This document shows, piece after piece, positions 1 through 7,886 of a stretch of DNA of 39,531 nt. The stretch is taken from positions 1-39,531 of the forward strand of contig JAQBXL010000013.1 in the NCBI GenBank assembly GCA_027624135.1, written 5' to 3'. The notes under the pieces are model-generated. The model searched no databases, was not told the origin of the DNA, and was given only the letters and a program-made list of their open reading frames with translations. The number at the start of each line of letters is the position of its first letter. Within the stretch, counting starts at the first letter, position 1. Source of the DNA: Chloroflexota bacterium. GTDB lineage: Bacteria > Chloroflexota > Dehalococcoidia > Lucifugimonadales > UBA3495. The position numbers were made by a program, and so were the translations under genes.

Positions 1-97
1 GGGCGGCCAGTTGGGCCACCGTCTCCTCGCCCTTGAGTGCTTCCAGGGCCACTTTGGCCTTGAATGATGCGCTGTGTTTACTACGATCTTTCGACAT
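1..97 (-). CDS. IS3-family transposase OrfA, N-terminal part (cut by window edge)
   Basis: Read on the minus strand, this opens with MSKDRSKHSASFKAKVALEA followed by LKGEETVAQLAA. This is the standard start of the helix-turn-helix OrfA protein of IS3-family elements, which binds the element's ends and is normally fused to OrfB by programmed frameshifting. A good ribosome binding site (AGGAAGGAG) sits about 6 bases before the ATG. Only 32 codons are inside the window; the rest, including OrfB and its DDE catalytic domain, lies beyond position 1. The ORF is too short for the supplied track. The family call is confident; the exact subgroup (IS911/IS150/ISL-like) cannot be fixed from this much sequence. 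Confidence 0.88.
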   Translation of the reverse strand, partial: MSKDRSKHSASFKAKVALEALKGEETVAQLAA

Positions 98-187
98 GTC
101 CCACTCCTTCCTCACAGCAACGGCTGTGCGTATTTTAGGAGCAGGACCCTCACTTAGCTACCTGTCCGAATTTCCGGGTCCACCTCA
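98..187 (-). mobile_element. Left end of an IS3-family element with terminal inverted repeat
   Basis: Outside the OrfA start, the minus strand begins TGAGGTGGACCCGGAAATTC (outer edge at about 187) and continues GGACAGGTAGC. This has the look of an IS3-family terminal repeat: a TG start and a GGACCCGGAAATT-type core. The matching right end is outside the window, so neither the inverted repeat pairing nor a target-site duplication can be checked here. The boundary is an estimate good to a few bases. Confidence 0.6.
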
Positions 188-319
188 GACAATCACCCGT
201 TTTCGGATTCCCAGGTCAGACCTCTTCGGACCGTTCTTCGAACATGTCCTTGTCTTCAGAGTCTCCGTCGAATCGAACCGAACTTGATGGTTCTGATTTG
301 TTTAGTCTGGCAGCCCAAA

Positions 320-748
320 CTAAGCGTTATGGGATCTTGTGGTGCGCCAGGAGGTGCTTTTCTCGTAAGCATGACCAACCTTCAACATCGTCTCCTCATC
401 GAAGTGACGTCCGCCGATTTGAAGGCCGATGGGCAGTCCCTGCGAGTTGAACTCACAGTTCAGTGAGAGCGCCTGGGCGTCTGCCAAATTAAAGGATCGA
501 GTCATGACCGGTGGCAGCCCGGCTGCCATCTCTTTTGAGGTGATCACTGGGTCATCGCCCAATATCGGGGCGCACCCCTTGGAAGCGGGAAGAATCAGCA
601 CGTCGTAGGACTTTAGGGCCTCGAGTACTTGCCGGCGAACCAGCTCTCTGTCTTGAGCAGGAATATACGCATCGTGTGACTGGAGGTCAATCGGATGGCT
701 GCCTTGGCCTAACTTCAACGAGCCGACGTCCCTTGATGATTCAAGCAC
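320..748 (-). pseudogene. C-terminal remnant of an amidase-signature enzyme
   Basis: The 142 codons match only the last quarter of an amidase-signature hydrolase. They include the late motif SQGLPIGLQIGGRHFDEETML and the C-terminal helix VGHAYEKSTSWRT. The catalytic Lys, cis-Ser and Ser region, which in a normal protein of about 450-500 residues lies well upstream, is absent. The reading frame is closed by a TAG about six bases before the GTG used in the track, and I see no amidase sequence in the other frames further upstream. It lies about 130 bases from the IS3 end, so deletion linked to the element is a reasonable explanation. It is not a copy of the intact amidase at 33108; the C-termini differ. 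Certain as an amidase fragment; almost certainly non-functional. Confidence 0.72.
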
Positions 749-1310
749 CAGTAACTAACCCTGCCACTTCTGCATCAGGCTTGCGTTCCGACTGCTCCGT
801 GCCGTTCCGCGAGCGCTGGAACACCTAGAACGGGCTTCCGCGCCAGGGGCAACTAGGCCACCGAAGGCATCGACGACATAAATCATCAGCAACAACCCCT
901 CCCCTATATTTGACATGACATAAACGTGACCTTACACTTCCCCTCTCGAACGATTCGGAGGTTTCTGACCAAGACGAAACTCATCATATCCCTGATTCTG
1001 GCTGGACTGCGGCGACTCAATAAGTGGCGGTGGCTCCGCCGTTACGTTTGGCAGTGTAGGTTTTGGCGGCGGGGAGACGTGATGGCCAGTCCTAGACCGA
1101 TGGCTGGATAGGGCAGATAGAGGGCTGGCCTTTCTATTGATGTAGGGGTCAGCGCCAGCCTGGTCTGCGCACTCTTGTCCTTGAGCAGCGCGCCGGTGGT
1201 GTTTGGACCTTTGGGGATGATGGCTGGCGTGGTGGCGGTTGCCAAGGGTAATGGTCGGTACGCCAATCAGAAATAGATTCTGCAGAGGCTGAGTACACGG
1301 AGCGAATGAA
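749..1310. other. Non-coding or decayed stretch, nothing identified
   Basis: The overlapping short ORFs on both strands (926-1111, 932-1357, 1042-1266) show no family resemblance, no ribosome binding site and biased, shadow-like composition. I see no RNA gene or repeat. It may be the decayed 5' part of the amidase locus. Confidence 0.5.
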
Positions 1311-1580
1311 ATGATGTTGAAGCTATTTATGGCAGCAAACGTAATGGATGCTTTCACTACAATGCGCGCCGTGTTTTACGGCGGCATAGAAGGCAACCCG
1401 ATAATAGCTGGTGGAATCCATTACATCGGCCTGGAACCAACCCTGATACTGAAAGTCTCCGCGGCTATGGCTATCGGCCTGATGCTCGCGAAACGTGGCA
1501 AAGTACACTTGCTAAAATGGCCAACTGTCATAATCGTCATGGTCGCCCTATCAAATAGCATATACCCGTATTTGCTGTAG
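1311..1580 (+). CDS. Small membrane protein, DUF5658-like
   Basis: An 89-residue protein with three hydrophobic stretches (about residues 1-25, 40-60 and 68-88). The pattern NVMDAFTTMRAVFYGGIEGNPI followed by a LKVSAAMAIGLML helix resembles the small DUF5658 membrane proteins: an N/D pair in helix 1, a polar EGNP loop, then a Lys-starting helix. Function is unknown for that family. The start is either ATG 1311 or the adjacent ATG 1314; a GGAG-like site lies a little upstream. A strong terminator follows about 110 bases downstream. The family call is from memory of the pattern and is moderate. Confidence 0.55.
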   Translation: MMLKLFMAANVMDAFTTMRAVFYGGIEGNPIIAGGIHYIGLEPTLILKVSAAMAIGLMLAKRGKVHLLKWPTVIIVMVALSNSIYPYLL

Positions 1581-1692
1581 GAACCCTAGGGAAATAGCCG
1601 ATACACTTTCCTTTAGTCAGTCCGCCAGCGGCTCGGTGAGGGTCGTCCTTTCCTTTCTGAACCCGGTAAATGACTCAACCGAACGCAGCAAT

Positions 1693-1733
1693 AAAAACCG
1701 CCGCCCGGAGATAATCTCCGGGCGGCGGCTTTT
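1693..1733 (+). terminator. Strong intrinsic terminator, probably bidirectional
   Basis: A perfect 14-bp stem, CCGCCGCCCGGAGA paired with TCTCCGGGCGGCGG around a TAA loop, preceded by AAAAA and followed by CTTTT. The A and T tracts on the two sides let it work on either strand. It follows the small membrane protein gene and isolates it from the region to the right. Confidence 0.9.
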
Positions 1734-2479
1734 GTCACCATCAAGGCCATCCTCCAGTTTGTCCCTAATGATCCAAGCGGTAACGTATGCCACTGTCTTT
1801 GCGCCTGTCAGCGCACGTGGTCGGAATGGGTGAGTCTGGTGGACGGCTCGACATTTTCATCTATTTGATCGGGCGAATCGGCGAAGAATGCGCCTATGGG
1901 TAAGACCGATCCTGTCGGAATGCAGGCGGAAATCCGAACGTTTGACACATGTATTGAGCCAAAGAGGGCCCAATTTTCTTTCGCCCAAAGCCAGTCAGGA
2001 CGAAACGATGCGCCTCGCCGCAAAGGGGCAAGGACCCCGAAAGAAGAACTGGTGCTTAGGAAAGATTGCTCCTGAATCAACTCCACACCAATGGAGAGAT
2101 GTCCCAGATACTTGGCATTGTAGCTCTTGGTCCCCAACCTCGAATTCCAGTCTCGATGCCAAATCATCCCAATCCGGGCAGTAACTCCGGCCCCGTTAAG
2201 TTGACCCGGTAGGTCCACAGTGTTGGCCCCATAGAGGGCGCCAAGTAGGCGGGATTTGCGTCATCTCGTTGGTTCATTAAGTCCTTCTAGAACCAACCTC
2301 CGAGTGAGACCATAACTATCAGACCCTACAAATGGCGCCGCATTTTCTCCCACATCAAAGACCGATGCGGCGGGCCAGAGTCTTGCTCGATAGGACCCAG
2401 TTATCTACTCCAAGACCGGATTCATTGATACCACCGTGCAACGCTGGGCACCTATGCGTTGTCCTGGAGGAGGACGCAT
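1734..2479. other. Long intergenic stretch, nothing identified
   Basis: Several overlapping ORFs exist here (1808-2218 minus, 1888-2184 plus, 2332-2532 plus), but none has a recognisable fold or a sensible ribosome binding site. I see no RNA gene. The last bases carry the GGAGGAGGA ribosome binding site of the receiver gene. Confidence 0.5.
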
Positions 2480-2836
2480 ATGCGAAAAGTGATGGTGGTG
2501 GACGACGATGCAATCATGAGAATCCGTTGTAAGCAAATGTTGGCCGAAAATGGATTCGACGTCGCCGAGGCAGCCAACGGGATTGAAGCTATATCTGTCT
2601 ATCAAGATTTCCAACCAGATATGGTGTTGATGGACATAATCATGCCCGACTTGGGCGGCCTGGATGCCTTGAAGGAAATCAAAGTCATTAACCCTAATGC
2701 CCAGGTGGCAATGCTAATGGTCGAGGGCCAGCAAGCCTTGGTCATGGAGGCGCTTAAAACAGGTGCTGTGGATTTCTTGATCAAACCCTTCGATCAAGAA
2801 GAAGTTCTGGGCACCATCAAAAAAGCATTGGGTTAG
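2480..2836 (+). CDS. Orphan single-domain response regulator (CheY-like)
   Basis: A 118-residue receiver domain with no output domain, as in CheY and Spo0F. Visible are the acidic pocket DDD (residues 8-10), the phospho-acceptor Asp52 in VLMDIIMPD, and Lys102 in FLIKPF. The Ser/Thr that normally switches conformation on phosphorylation is missing: the segment reads AMLMVEGQQ, where relatives such as Thermotoga-type CheY have CSAMGQQ, so Met80 sits in the switch position. I moved the start from the track's 2459 to ATG 2480 because GGAGGAGGA lies 5-13 bases before it and the protein then begins at the first beta strand (MRKVMVVDDD). No histidine kinase or chemotaxis gene is nearby, so its partner is unknown. 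Confidence 0.9.
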   Translation: MRKVMVVDDDAIMRIRCKQMLAENGFDVAEAANGIEAISVYQDFQPDMVLMDIIMPDLGGLDALKEIKVINPNAQVAMLMVEGQQALVMEALKTGAVDFLIKPFDQEEVLGTIKKALG

Positions 2837-3327
2837 CCCCATCCGGCCTCGAGGATCTAGGCTTTGATCGGTCATTCTGAGCTTGATCCCGGATTGTTCG
2901 CCCAGGTACCTTTATCTGACCCATCCGAACGTGACGATTGCCTCGCGTTCCAGCTAGAAATGAAAGTCCTTGGTTCAATCCCCTTGGGTAGTCCACGATT
3001 CTGTGGTAGACGTTGTTCTCGATAATTCCGAGGCGCCCCAGCGAACTTGCTGGTGGTAATCGTCACCCCGCCACCCCATCTCCGGATCCGTCCTATACTT
3101 CAGCACGTATTATTCAATAGAAGGCAGCAGTGTCATTAATTGAGATAAGGCCTGTTTGTATCGGTCTTGGTGTTGCCAGCGTTTATGGTAGAGTGACTCA
3201 CCGATTGGTAGCATACAAGCACCGCACCGACGGCATAACCTGGATTAAGGAGAAAGTTTTCAACGATCTCCCGCAGTGGGAACCGTGATGCAGAATCGGA
3301 TCCCGTCTGTTGGAGAAAGGATTTCTG
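2837..3327. other. Intergenic stretch, nothing identified
   Basis: Between the receiver gene and the recombinase there is no supported gene. The two minus-strand ORFs (2872-3066, 3198-3395) are shadow-like. I see no convincing hairpin or RNA gene. Confidence 0.45.
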
Positions 3328-4266
3328 ATGATGGATCGCACTATTTCTTCTTTTCTCCAGCAGCTCATCGTCGAAAAAGGCTTCTCCCGCAACACCGCCG
3401 ACGCCTACCGTAACGACCTAGGCCAGTTCTGGACGTTCCTCCAAGCCCAGACCAATGATGATTCCCACAAGGACGCCAACGACGAAAACGGTTCCGAATC
3501 CGAGTCGTCCAAGGGCTCCTTCACTTGGGCCACGGTGGACATCGAGGTCCTCAACAAGTACATCCAAGACCTGAGGATTCGCAAGCGCTACCGGGACACT
3601 ACCACCGCCCGAAAAGTCGCCTCGATCAAATCCTTCTTCGGTTTCTTGTCGGAAAACAGCATCATCGCCGAGGATCCTACCGGGCCCCTGAGATCTCCTC
3701 GAATCGCCCGCGTGTCGCCCAAGTTCCTTTCTGAAGAGGAAGTGGCGCTTCTGCTGGAATCGGCCTACAAATCGGGGAGCAATGATGGGCAGCGCGACGC
3801 CGTTATCATGGAACTGCTCTATGCCACCGGTCTCCGTTCCGGCGAGCTCGTGTCCTTAAACCTGGAGGACGTGGACCTGTCCGAGGCTTGCATCCGTTGC
3901 AGGGGCAAGGGCTCCAATGAACGTATCGTATATCTGGACTCCAAGGCCTTGGAGAAGCTCGGGCGTTACCTCCGGGAGTCCCGCATCGCTTTATTGGGGC
4001 ACAACCGCGCTGAGTCGGCGTTGTTCGTCAATCAAAAGGGAGAGCGGTTGTCCCGCCAGTGGGTGTGGGTTATCTTGAAGACCTGCGCGCAAAAGGCCGG
4101 AATCGAACAAGACATTTCGCCGAATGTCCTTCGGCATAGCTTTGCCACTCATCTCCTACAGAGTGGTGCGTCCCTCGGGCAGGTGCAGAAACTGCTGGGA
4201 CACTCCAGCATCTCGATCACCCGGGTTTACGCCCACCTGACCGAAGGATCAGTGAAGAAAAATTAA
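3328..4266 (+). CDS. Tyrosine recombinase of the XerC/XerD type
   Basis: A site-specific recombinase of 312 residues. It has an N-terminal SAM-like core-binding domain (about 1-120) and a C-terminal catalytic domain carrying all the usual residues: Arg in YATGLRSGELVSL, Lys in RGKGSNERIV, His-x-x-Arg in LRHSFATHLL, His in LLGHSSISIT and the nucleophile Tyr in RVYAHL. XerC/D proteins resolve chromosome dimers or move integrative elements. The start is ATG 3328, preceded by GGAGAAAGG; the track's TTG at 3310 overlaps that site. Odd: an acidic, Ser-rich insertion (NDDSHKDANDENGSESESSKG, about residues 43-63) in the N-terminal domain, where Xer proteins normally have a short turn. It stands alone among accessory DNA, so an element-encoded integrase is as likely as a housekeeping Xer. 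Confidence 0.9.
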   Translation: MMDRTISSFLQQLIVEKGFSRNTADAYRNDLGQFWTFLQAQTNDDSHKDANDENGSESESSKGSFTWATVDIEVLNKYIQDLRIRKRYRDTTTARKVASIKSFFGFLSENSIIAEDPTGPLRSPRIARVSPKFLSEEEVALLLESAYKSGSNDGQRDAVIMELLYATGLRSGELVSLNLEDVDLSEACIRCRGKGSNERIVYLDSKALEKLGRYLRESRIALLGHNRAESALFVNQKGERLSRQWVWVILKTCAQKAGIEQDISPNVLRHSFATHLLQSGASLGQVQKLLGHSSISITRVYAHLTEGSVKKN

Positions 4267-4422
4267 GCGAATAGCTGCTCCAGAGGGCGACCTGGCAATT
4301 CGAACCGTAGATTCGAATCCAGGACTCTGGCAAGGATAACGGTAGCGAGCCGATTGAGATTATCACCCCGTTGGCGTTATCGGAAAGAAAGCTCAACCCG
4401 TTGAGGAAGAGGCTGGAGGTAT
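4267..4422. other. Intergenic region with tRNA T-arm-like words
   Basis: Just after the recombinase the sequence contains GATTCGAATCC and, on the other strand, GGTTCGAATTGCC, both resembling the T-loop of a tRNA. No acceptor, D or anticodon arms can be paired around them. At most this is a trace of a tRNA-type attachment site beside the recombinase. Confidence 0.25.
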
Positions 4423-4725
4423 TCAGCGCACTTTTCCTCCACTGCGTTGAGCTTCTTCTCTTTCCATGGGCCAGAGGTCAATCCTTAACCCTTGCCCCTC
4501 GCCCATTAGAGTCGTGTTCTGGCGCTTAATGGCTTCCCTGATTCTGTGAGCCTTACCCACCGCGATCATCGTTGCCCCGGCGTTTCTTGGCGTGGTCCAG
4601 CGGATTTTTGCTGGGTTGACCTTGGGAGCCTTGCCCAGGCGAGCCACCGGCGCCCTGGCATTTCGTTCTATTGTCTTGCAGATTCTCTCCATGATGGCTT
4701 TGGGAGCCTTGCCCGGACGGGTCAC
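4423..4725 (-). CDS. Basic, low-complexity histone-H1-like protein (start uncertain)
   Basis: On the minus strand this frame is very rich in Lys, Arg, Ala, Pro and Thr. It carries repeated words: RPGKAPKA and RLGKAPKV, and (upstream of the GTG used here) KRKTTVRRATVALKRKTTTRRVKAPV. The open frame extends to about 4841 but has no ATG; GTG 4725 is the best start in the track, and an upstream start would give up to about 138 residues. Composition resembles bacterial H1-like DNA-binding proteins. I do not recognise a specific family. The complementary ORFs (4546-4827, 4592-4831) are shadows. Frame choice and function are both weakly supported. Confidence 0.35.
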   Translation of the reverse strand: MTRPGKAPKAIMERICKTIERNARAPVARLGKAPKVNPAKIRWTTPRNAGATMIAVGKAHRIREAIKRQNTTLMGEGQGLRIDLWPMEREEAQRSGGKVR

Positions 4726-4935
4726 CGGTGCCTTGACTCTGCGAGTCGTGGTCTTGCGCTTCAGCGCTACCGTGGCCCTGCGAACTGTGGTCTTGCGCTT
4801 CGCCCCTACCTTGGCCCTAGCGGGTAGTTGAAGGCGGCTGACCGGTCACGCTCGATTTCGAGACTACCACTACTCGATTCTCGCAACTGCTATAGTAGTA
4901 GCCGCTCGGAGTAGTCCCTGCGGAGGATTTTAGGC

Positions 4936-6477
4936 ATGAAGTACGACCACATAATCGTTGGTGGAGGAACTGCAGGTTGCATTGTGGCCGCCAGATTATC
5001 GGAAGACCCCACTCGCTCAGTGTTGTTGCTGGAAGCGGGACCCGAATATCCGGACTTCGAACAGCTACCAGACTCCTTGAAATACGGATGGGGGATGCTC
5101 AATCTGGAGGCGAGAAAAGCCGGTGGACCGTTTAACTGGTCATTCACTGGAACGGCCACGCCGCAACAACCGGAGCTGATGCCGGTGCCTCGGGGCAAGG
5201 CAATGGGCGGCACCAGCGCAATCAACGGCCAGACCTTCATCAGGGGGGCACCCGAGGACTTTGACACTTGGGCGTCCTGGGGCAACGACGAATGGTCGTA
5301 CGTTAAATGCTTGCCTTTTTTCCGGAAGCTCGAGAGCGACGAAGATTATTCGGGTGATTTCCACGGCACCGAGGGGCCGGTACCGGTGCGGCGTCACCAC
5401 CGTGAAACCTGGCCGCCAGCCCAGGAGGCTTTTTATCAAGCCTGCATCGCCGCCGGGTATCCGGACGTACCCGATGTCCACGAACCCGATTCGACGGGCA
5501 TCAGCCTCCGTGCCGAGAACAATATTGACGGCGTGCGAATGAGCATGGCGCTGGCCTACTTAGACCCCAATCGGCACCGGCTTAACTTGACCGTTAAAGC
5601 TGGAGTACAGGTCAACAAAATCATCTTTGCCGGAAACCGGGCCAGCGGGTTGGAGGTGGAGAGTGGCGGCGAAATATTCACGATTGAAGGTGACGAGATC
5701 ATCCTGTGTGCCGGCTCTGTGTCCTCTCCACATCTATTGATGCTATCGGGTATAGGTCCAGCTGACCACCTGGCGGAATTCGGTATCCCGGTGGTTGCCG
5801 ATAGTCCCGGAGTAGGGCAGAACATGCGTGACCATCCGAATGTGACCGTCAAGTTCTCGGTTAAAGAGGGCACCTATGATGACCCAAATGGGATGAGGGC
5901 GCTTCGCCTACGTTTCAGCGCCACCGGATCCAGCACACCCAATGACATGATCCTCTCCCCGGCTTCGATGAACACGGTCATCCGGGAAGGCGATGACCCG
6001 AGCCATACCATCAACTGTGGATTGTATTTGGCAGTGGGTAAAGGTGAACTTCGCTTAACATCTGCCGAGCCCTCCGTGTACCCCATCATGAACTACCACT
6101 ATCTTGAGGACCCGTGGGACCGCGAGCGTCTGCGGGAGGCTGTCCGCAAGTGCGTTGACCTGTTGAGAGACCCTGCTTACTCCGGGATTATCGAAGAACG
6201 GACCGCGCCGATGGAGAGTGACCTAGTTTCGGACCAGACGTTGGACGACTGGCTGCTCAGAAACGTGAGTTCCTCATTCCATATCTCCGGCACCTGCAAG
6301 ATGGGCCCAGACAGCGATGAGGAAGCCGTGGTTGACCAGCGCTTAAAGGTGCGGGGAGTCGAAGGACTGCGCGTCGTGGACGCCTCGGTGATGCCAGACG
6401 TAGTCCGGGCCAACACAAATGTCACCACGATGATGATCGCCGAACGGGCGGCTGAATTCATCAAACAGGGGCTTTAG
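4936..6477 (+). CDS. GMC-family FAD oxidoreductase
   Basis: A full-length (513 residue) member of the glucose-methanol-choline family, which oxidises alcohols or similar substrates with FAD. The dinucleotide-binding motif is HIIVGGGTAGCIVAARLSEDP (residues 5-25), then ELLxAG-type LLLEAGPE. GMC signature 1 is in GKAMGGTSAINGQTFIRG (about 88-104) and signature 2 is GSVSSPHLLMLSGIGP. The C-terminal active-site His and Asn are in SSFHISGTCKMG and RANTNVTT. A GGAGGA site lies upstream of ATG 4936. No signal peptide, so cytoplasmic. The substrate is not determined by sequence; choline-dehydrogenase-like is the closest general label. It is convergent with the minus-strand run to its right. Confidence 0.93.
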   Translation: MKYDHIIVGGGTAGCIVAARLSEDPTRSVLLLEAGPEYPDFEQLPDSLKYGWGMLNLEARKAGGPFNWSFTGTATPQQPELMPVPRGKAMGGTSAINGQTFIRGAPEDFDTWASWGNDEWSYVKCLPFFRKLESDEDYSGDFHGTEGPVPVRRHHRETWPPAQEAFYQACIAAGYPDVPDVHEPDSTGISLRAENNIDGVRMSMALAYLDPNRHRLNLTVKAGVQVNKIIFAGNRASGLEVESGGEIFTIEGDEIILCAGSVSSPHLLMLSGIGPADHLAEFGIPVVADSPGVGQNMRDHPNVTVKFSVKEGTYDDPNGMRALRLRFSATGSSTPNDMILSPASMNTVIREGDDPSHTINCGLYLAVGKGELRLTSAEPSVYPIMNYHYLEDPWDRERLREAVRKCVDLLRDPAYSGIIEERTAPMESDLVSDQTLDDWLLRNVSSSFHISGTCKMGPDSDEEAVVDQRLKVRGVEGLRVVDASVMPDVVRANTNVTTMMIAERAAEFIKQGL

Positions 6478-6534
6478 CGAGGCAACTCAAGTTCAGGGCA
6501 ATTTGATCCAGAGCGATGACTCTGGCCGCCTGTC

Positions 6535-7650
6535 CTAGCCGTCGAAGCCGTATAGCGTGGCGCAGTTGTCCCAGAGGAACTTCCGCTTGGTTTGGTCTGA
6601 AAGGGGCATCTCTAAAAACCGATCTACCGACTTAGGGTACTTGGAGTCGGCGTGGGGGTAGTCGGTGGAGAAGACGATATTGTCTTCCAGTCCGTACTTG
6701 CTGACGATCTCGGCCGGTTCTTCATCGCATTCCACCGAAAGGTAGCATTGGCGCTTGAAATATTCGCTGGGCTCCATCTTCAGGTCGGGGTGGTCGTACT
6801 TAGCGGACATCTCGTAATGTTCGTCCAAACGCCAGAGCAACCAAGGAGCCCAGGAGCAGTTGCCCTCCAAGAATGCGACGGTTAGGCCCGGGAACCTCTC
6901 GCATACCCCGCCGCCGACCACATCCACCGCCGCCAGCATCATTGCCATCGAATGGGTGCAGGTGTGATAGAGCATGTGTGTTTCGAAATTGGCCCCCGGC
7001 TGCGGGAGGTCCACCTTGCCGCCTTCGTGGAAGCTAAGTGGCACACCCAGGCGTTCGATCTCCGCCCAGAGCGGGTCGTAATACGAGTCGTGCCAGTTTC
7101 TATCGTTGACCGGGTTGGGCCGGACGAATACCGTCTTGAACCCCAGTTCGGTCACTGCCCTTCTAGCCTCATGGATTGCGCCTTCGACATCATGCGGAGG
7201 GAGCATTGCTGCGCCGAACATCCGACCGTTGCCGCCGGCGCAAAAATCGGCCAGCCAATCGTTGTAGGCCCGGGAAATCGCCGTGGCAAGACCCGGCTCC
7301 AGATCATTCGTGCCTAGGGTGAACAATCCTCTACTGGGGAATAGCACGGCCAGGTCAATGCCTTCGTTGTCCATCGCTACAAGTTGGGAAGCGCTATCCC
7401 AATTTTGTGCCTCTGAATCCCGGTAGACGTCCATCTGCTCGGCCATGATGGGCGTGATTGCGTTCACATAGCTGCGGTTCTCAGGCGGGAATATATGGCT
7501 ACCCACTCGAACCGCCAGGTCACGGGGATGGCGGGTAAGGCCCTGAGGGGCCTGGTCTTTGTAGGCTGGGTCTATGTATCGCTCCCAAAGATCGGGTGGC
7601 TCAACGATGTGCATATCCGAGTCGAGTACCTTGAAACCCTGTTTGACCAT
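6535..7650 (-). CDS. Amidohydrolase_2-family metal-dependent hydrolase
   Basis: A 371-residue TIM-barrel hydrolase of the ACMSD/LigW-related amidohydrolase_2 family, which act on carboxylated aromatic or lactone-type compounds by decarboxylation or hydrolysis. The start KVLDSDMHIVEPPDLWERYI is typical of the group: DSDMH replaces the classic DxHxH, so the first metal ligand site is reduced. Other expected ligand regions are SFHEGG (about 205-211), a His-rich MLYHTCTHSMAMM and FSTDYPHADS near the C-terminus with the conserved Asp. GGAGGCGCC precedes the ATG. It is the last gene of a minus-strand series starting at 12906, separated by 236 bases from the Gfo/Idh gene. Substrate unknown. Confidence 0.9.
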   Translation of the reverse strand: MVKQGFKVLDSDMHIVEPPDLWERYIDPAYKDQAPQGLTRHPRDLAVRVGSHIFPPENRSYVNAITPIMAEQMDVYRDSEAQNWDSASQLVAMDNEGIDLAVLFPSRGLFTLGTNDLEPGLATAISRAYNDWLADFCAGGNGRMFGAAMLPPHDVEGAIHEARRAVTELGFKTVFVRPNPVNDRNWHDSYYDPLWAEIERLGVPLSFHEGGKVDLPQPGANFETHMLYHTCTHSMAMMLAAVDVVGGGVCERFPGLTVAFLEGNCSWAPWLLWRLDEHYEMSAKYDHPDLKMEPSEYFKRQCYLSVECDEEPAEIVSKYGLEDNIVFSTDYPHADSKYPKSVDRFLEMPLSDQTKRKFLWDNCATLYGFDG

Positions 7651-7886
7651 TCGAGGCGCCTCCGACTGTTAACTTTTAGTTGATTTTGGGTCGCTGGAAC
7701 CTGGAGATGATAGCAGATTGCCCTCCGGTGGTCTCAACCGTTTGCCTGACTCTAATCGACCCATGGGATGGCGGTTAATTACCAGCGAAACTTCCACGGT
7801 AGTCCAGCAAGTGATTCCAGATAATCGAAAGAGCGGACCGGGACGGCAAGGCCGTGACCGCCAATCAGTTCTTCGTTGATTGGCTT

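Noticed and set aside
1808-2218. 136-codon minus-strand ORF
   Set aside because: No recognisable domain, no ribosome binding site, composition typical of a random open frame.
4290-4340. Possible tRNA gene after the recombinase
   Set aside because: Only T-loop-like words (TTCGAATC) are present; no acceptor stem, D arm or anticodon arm can be built around them.
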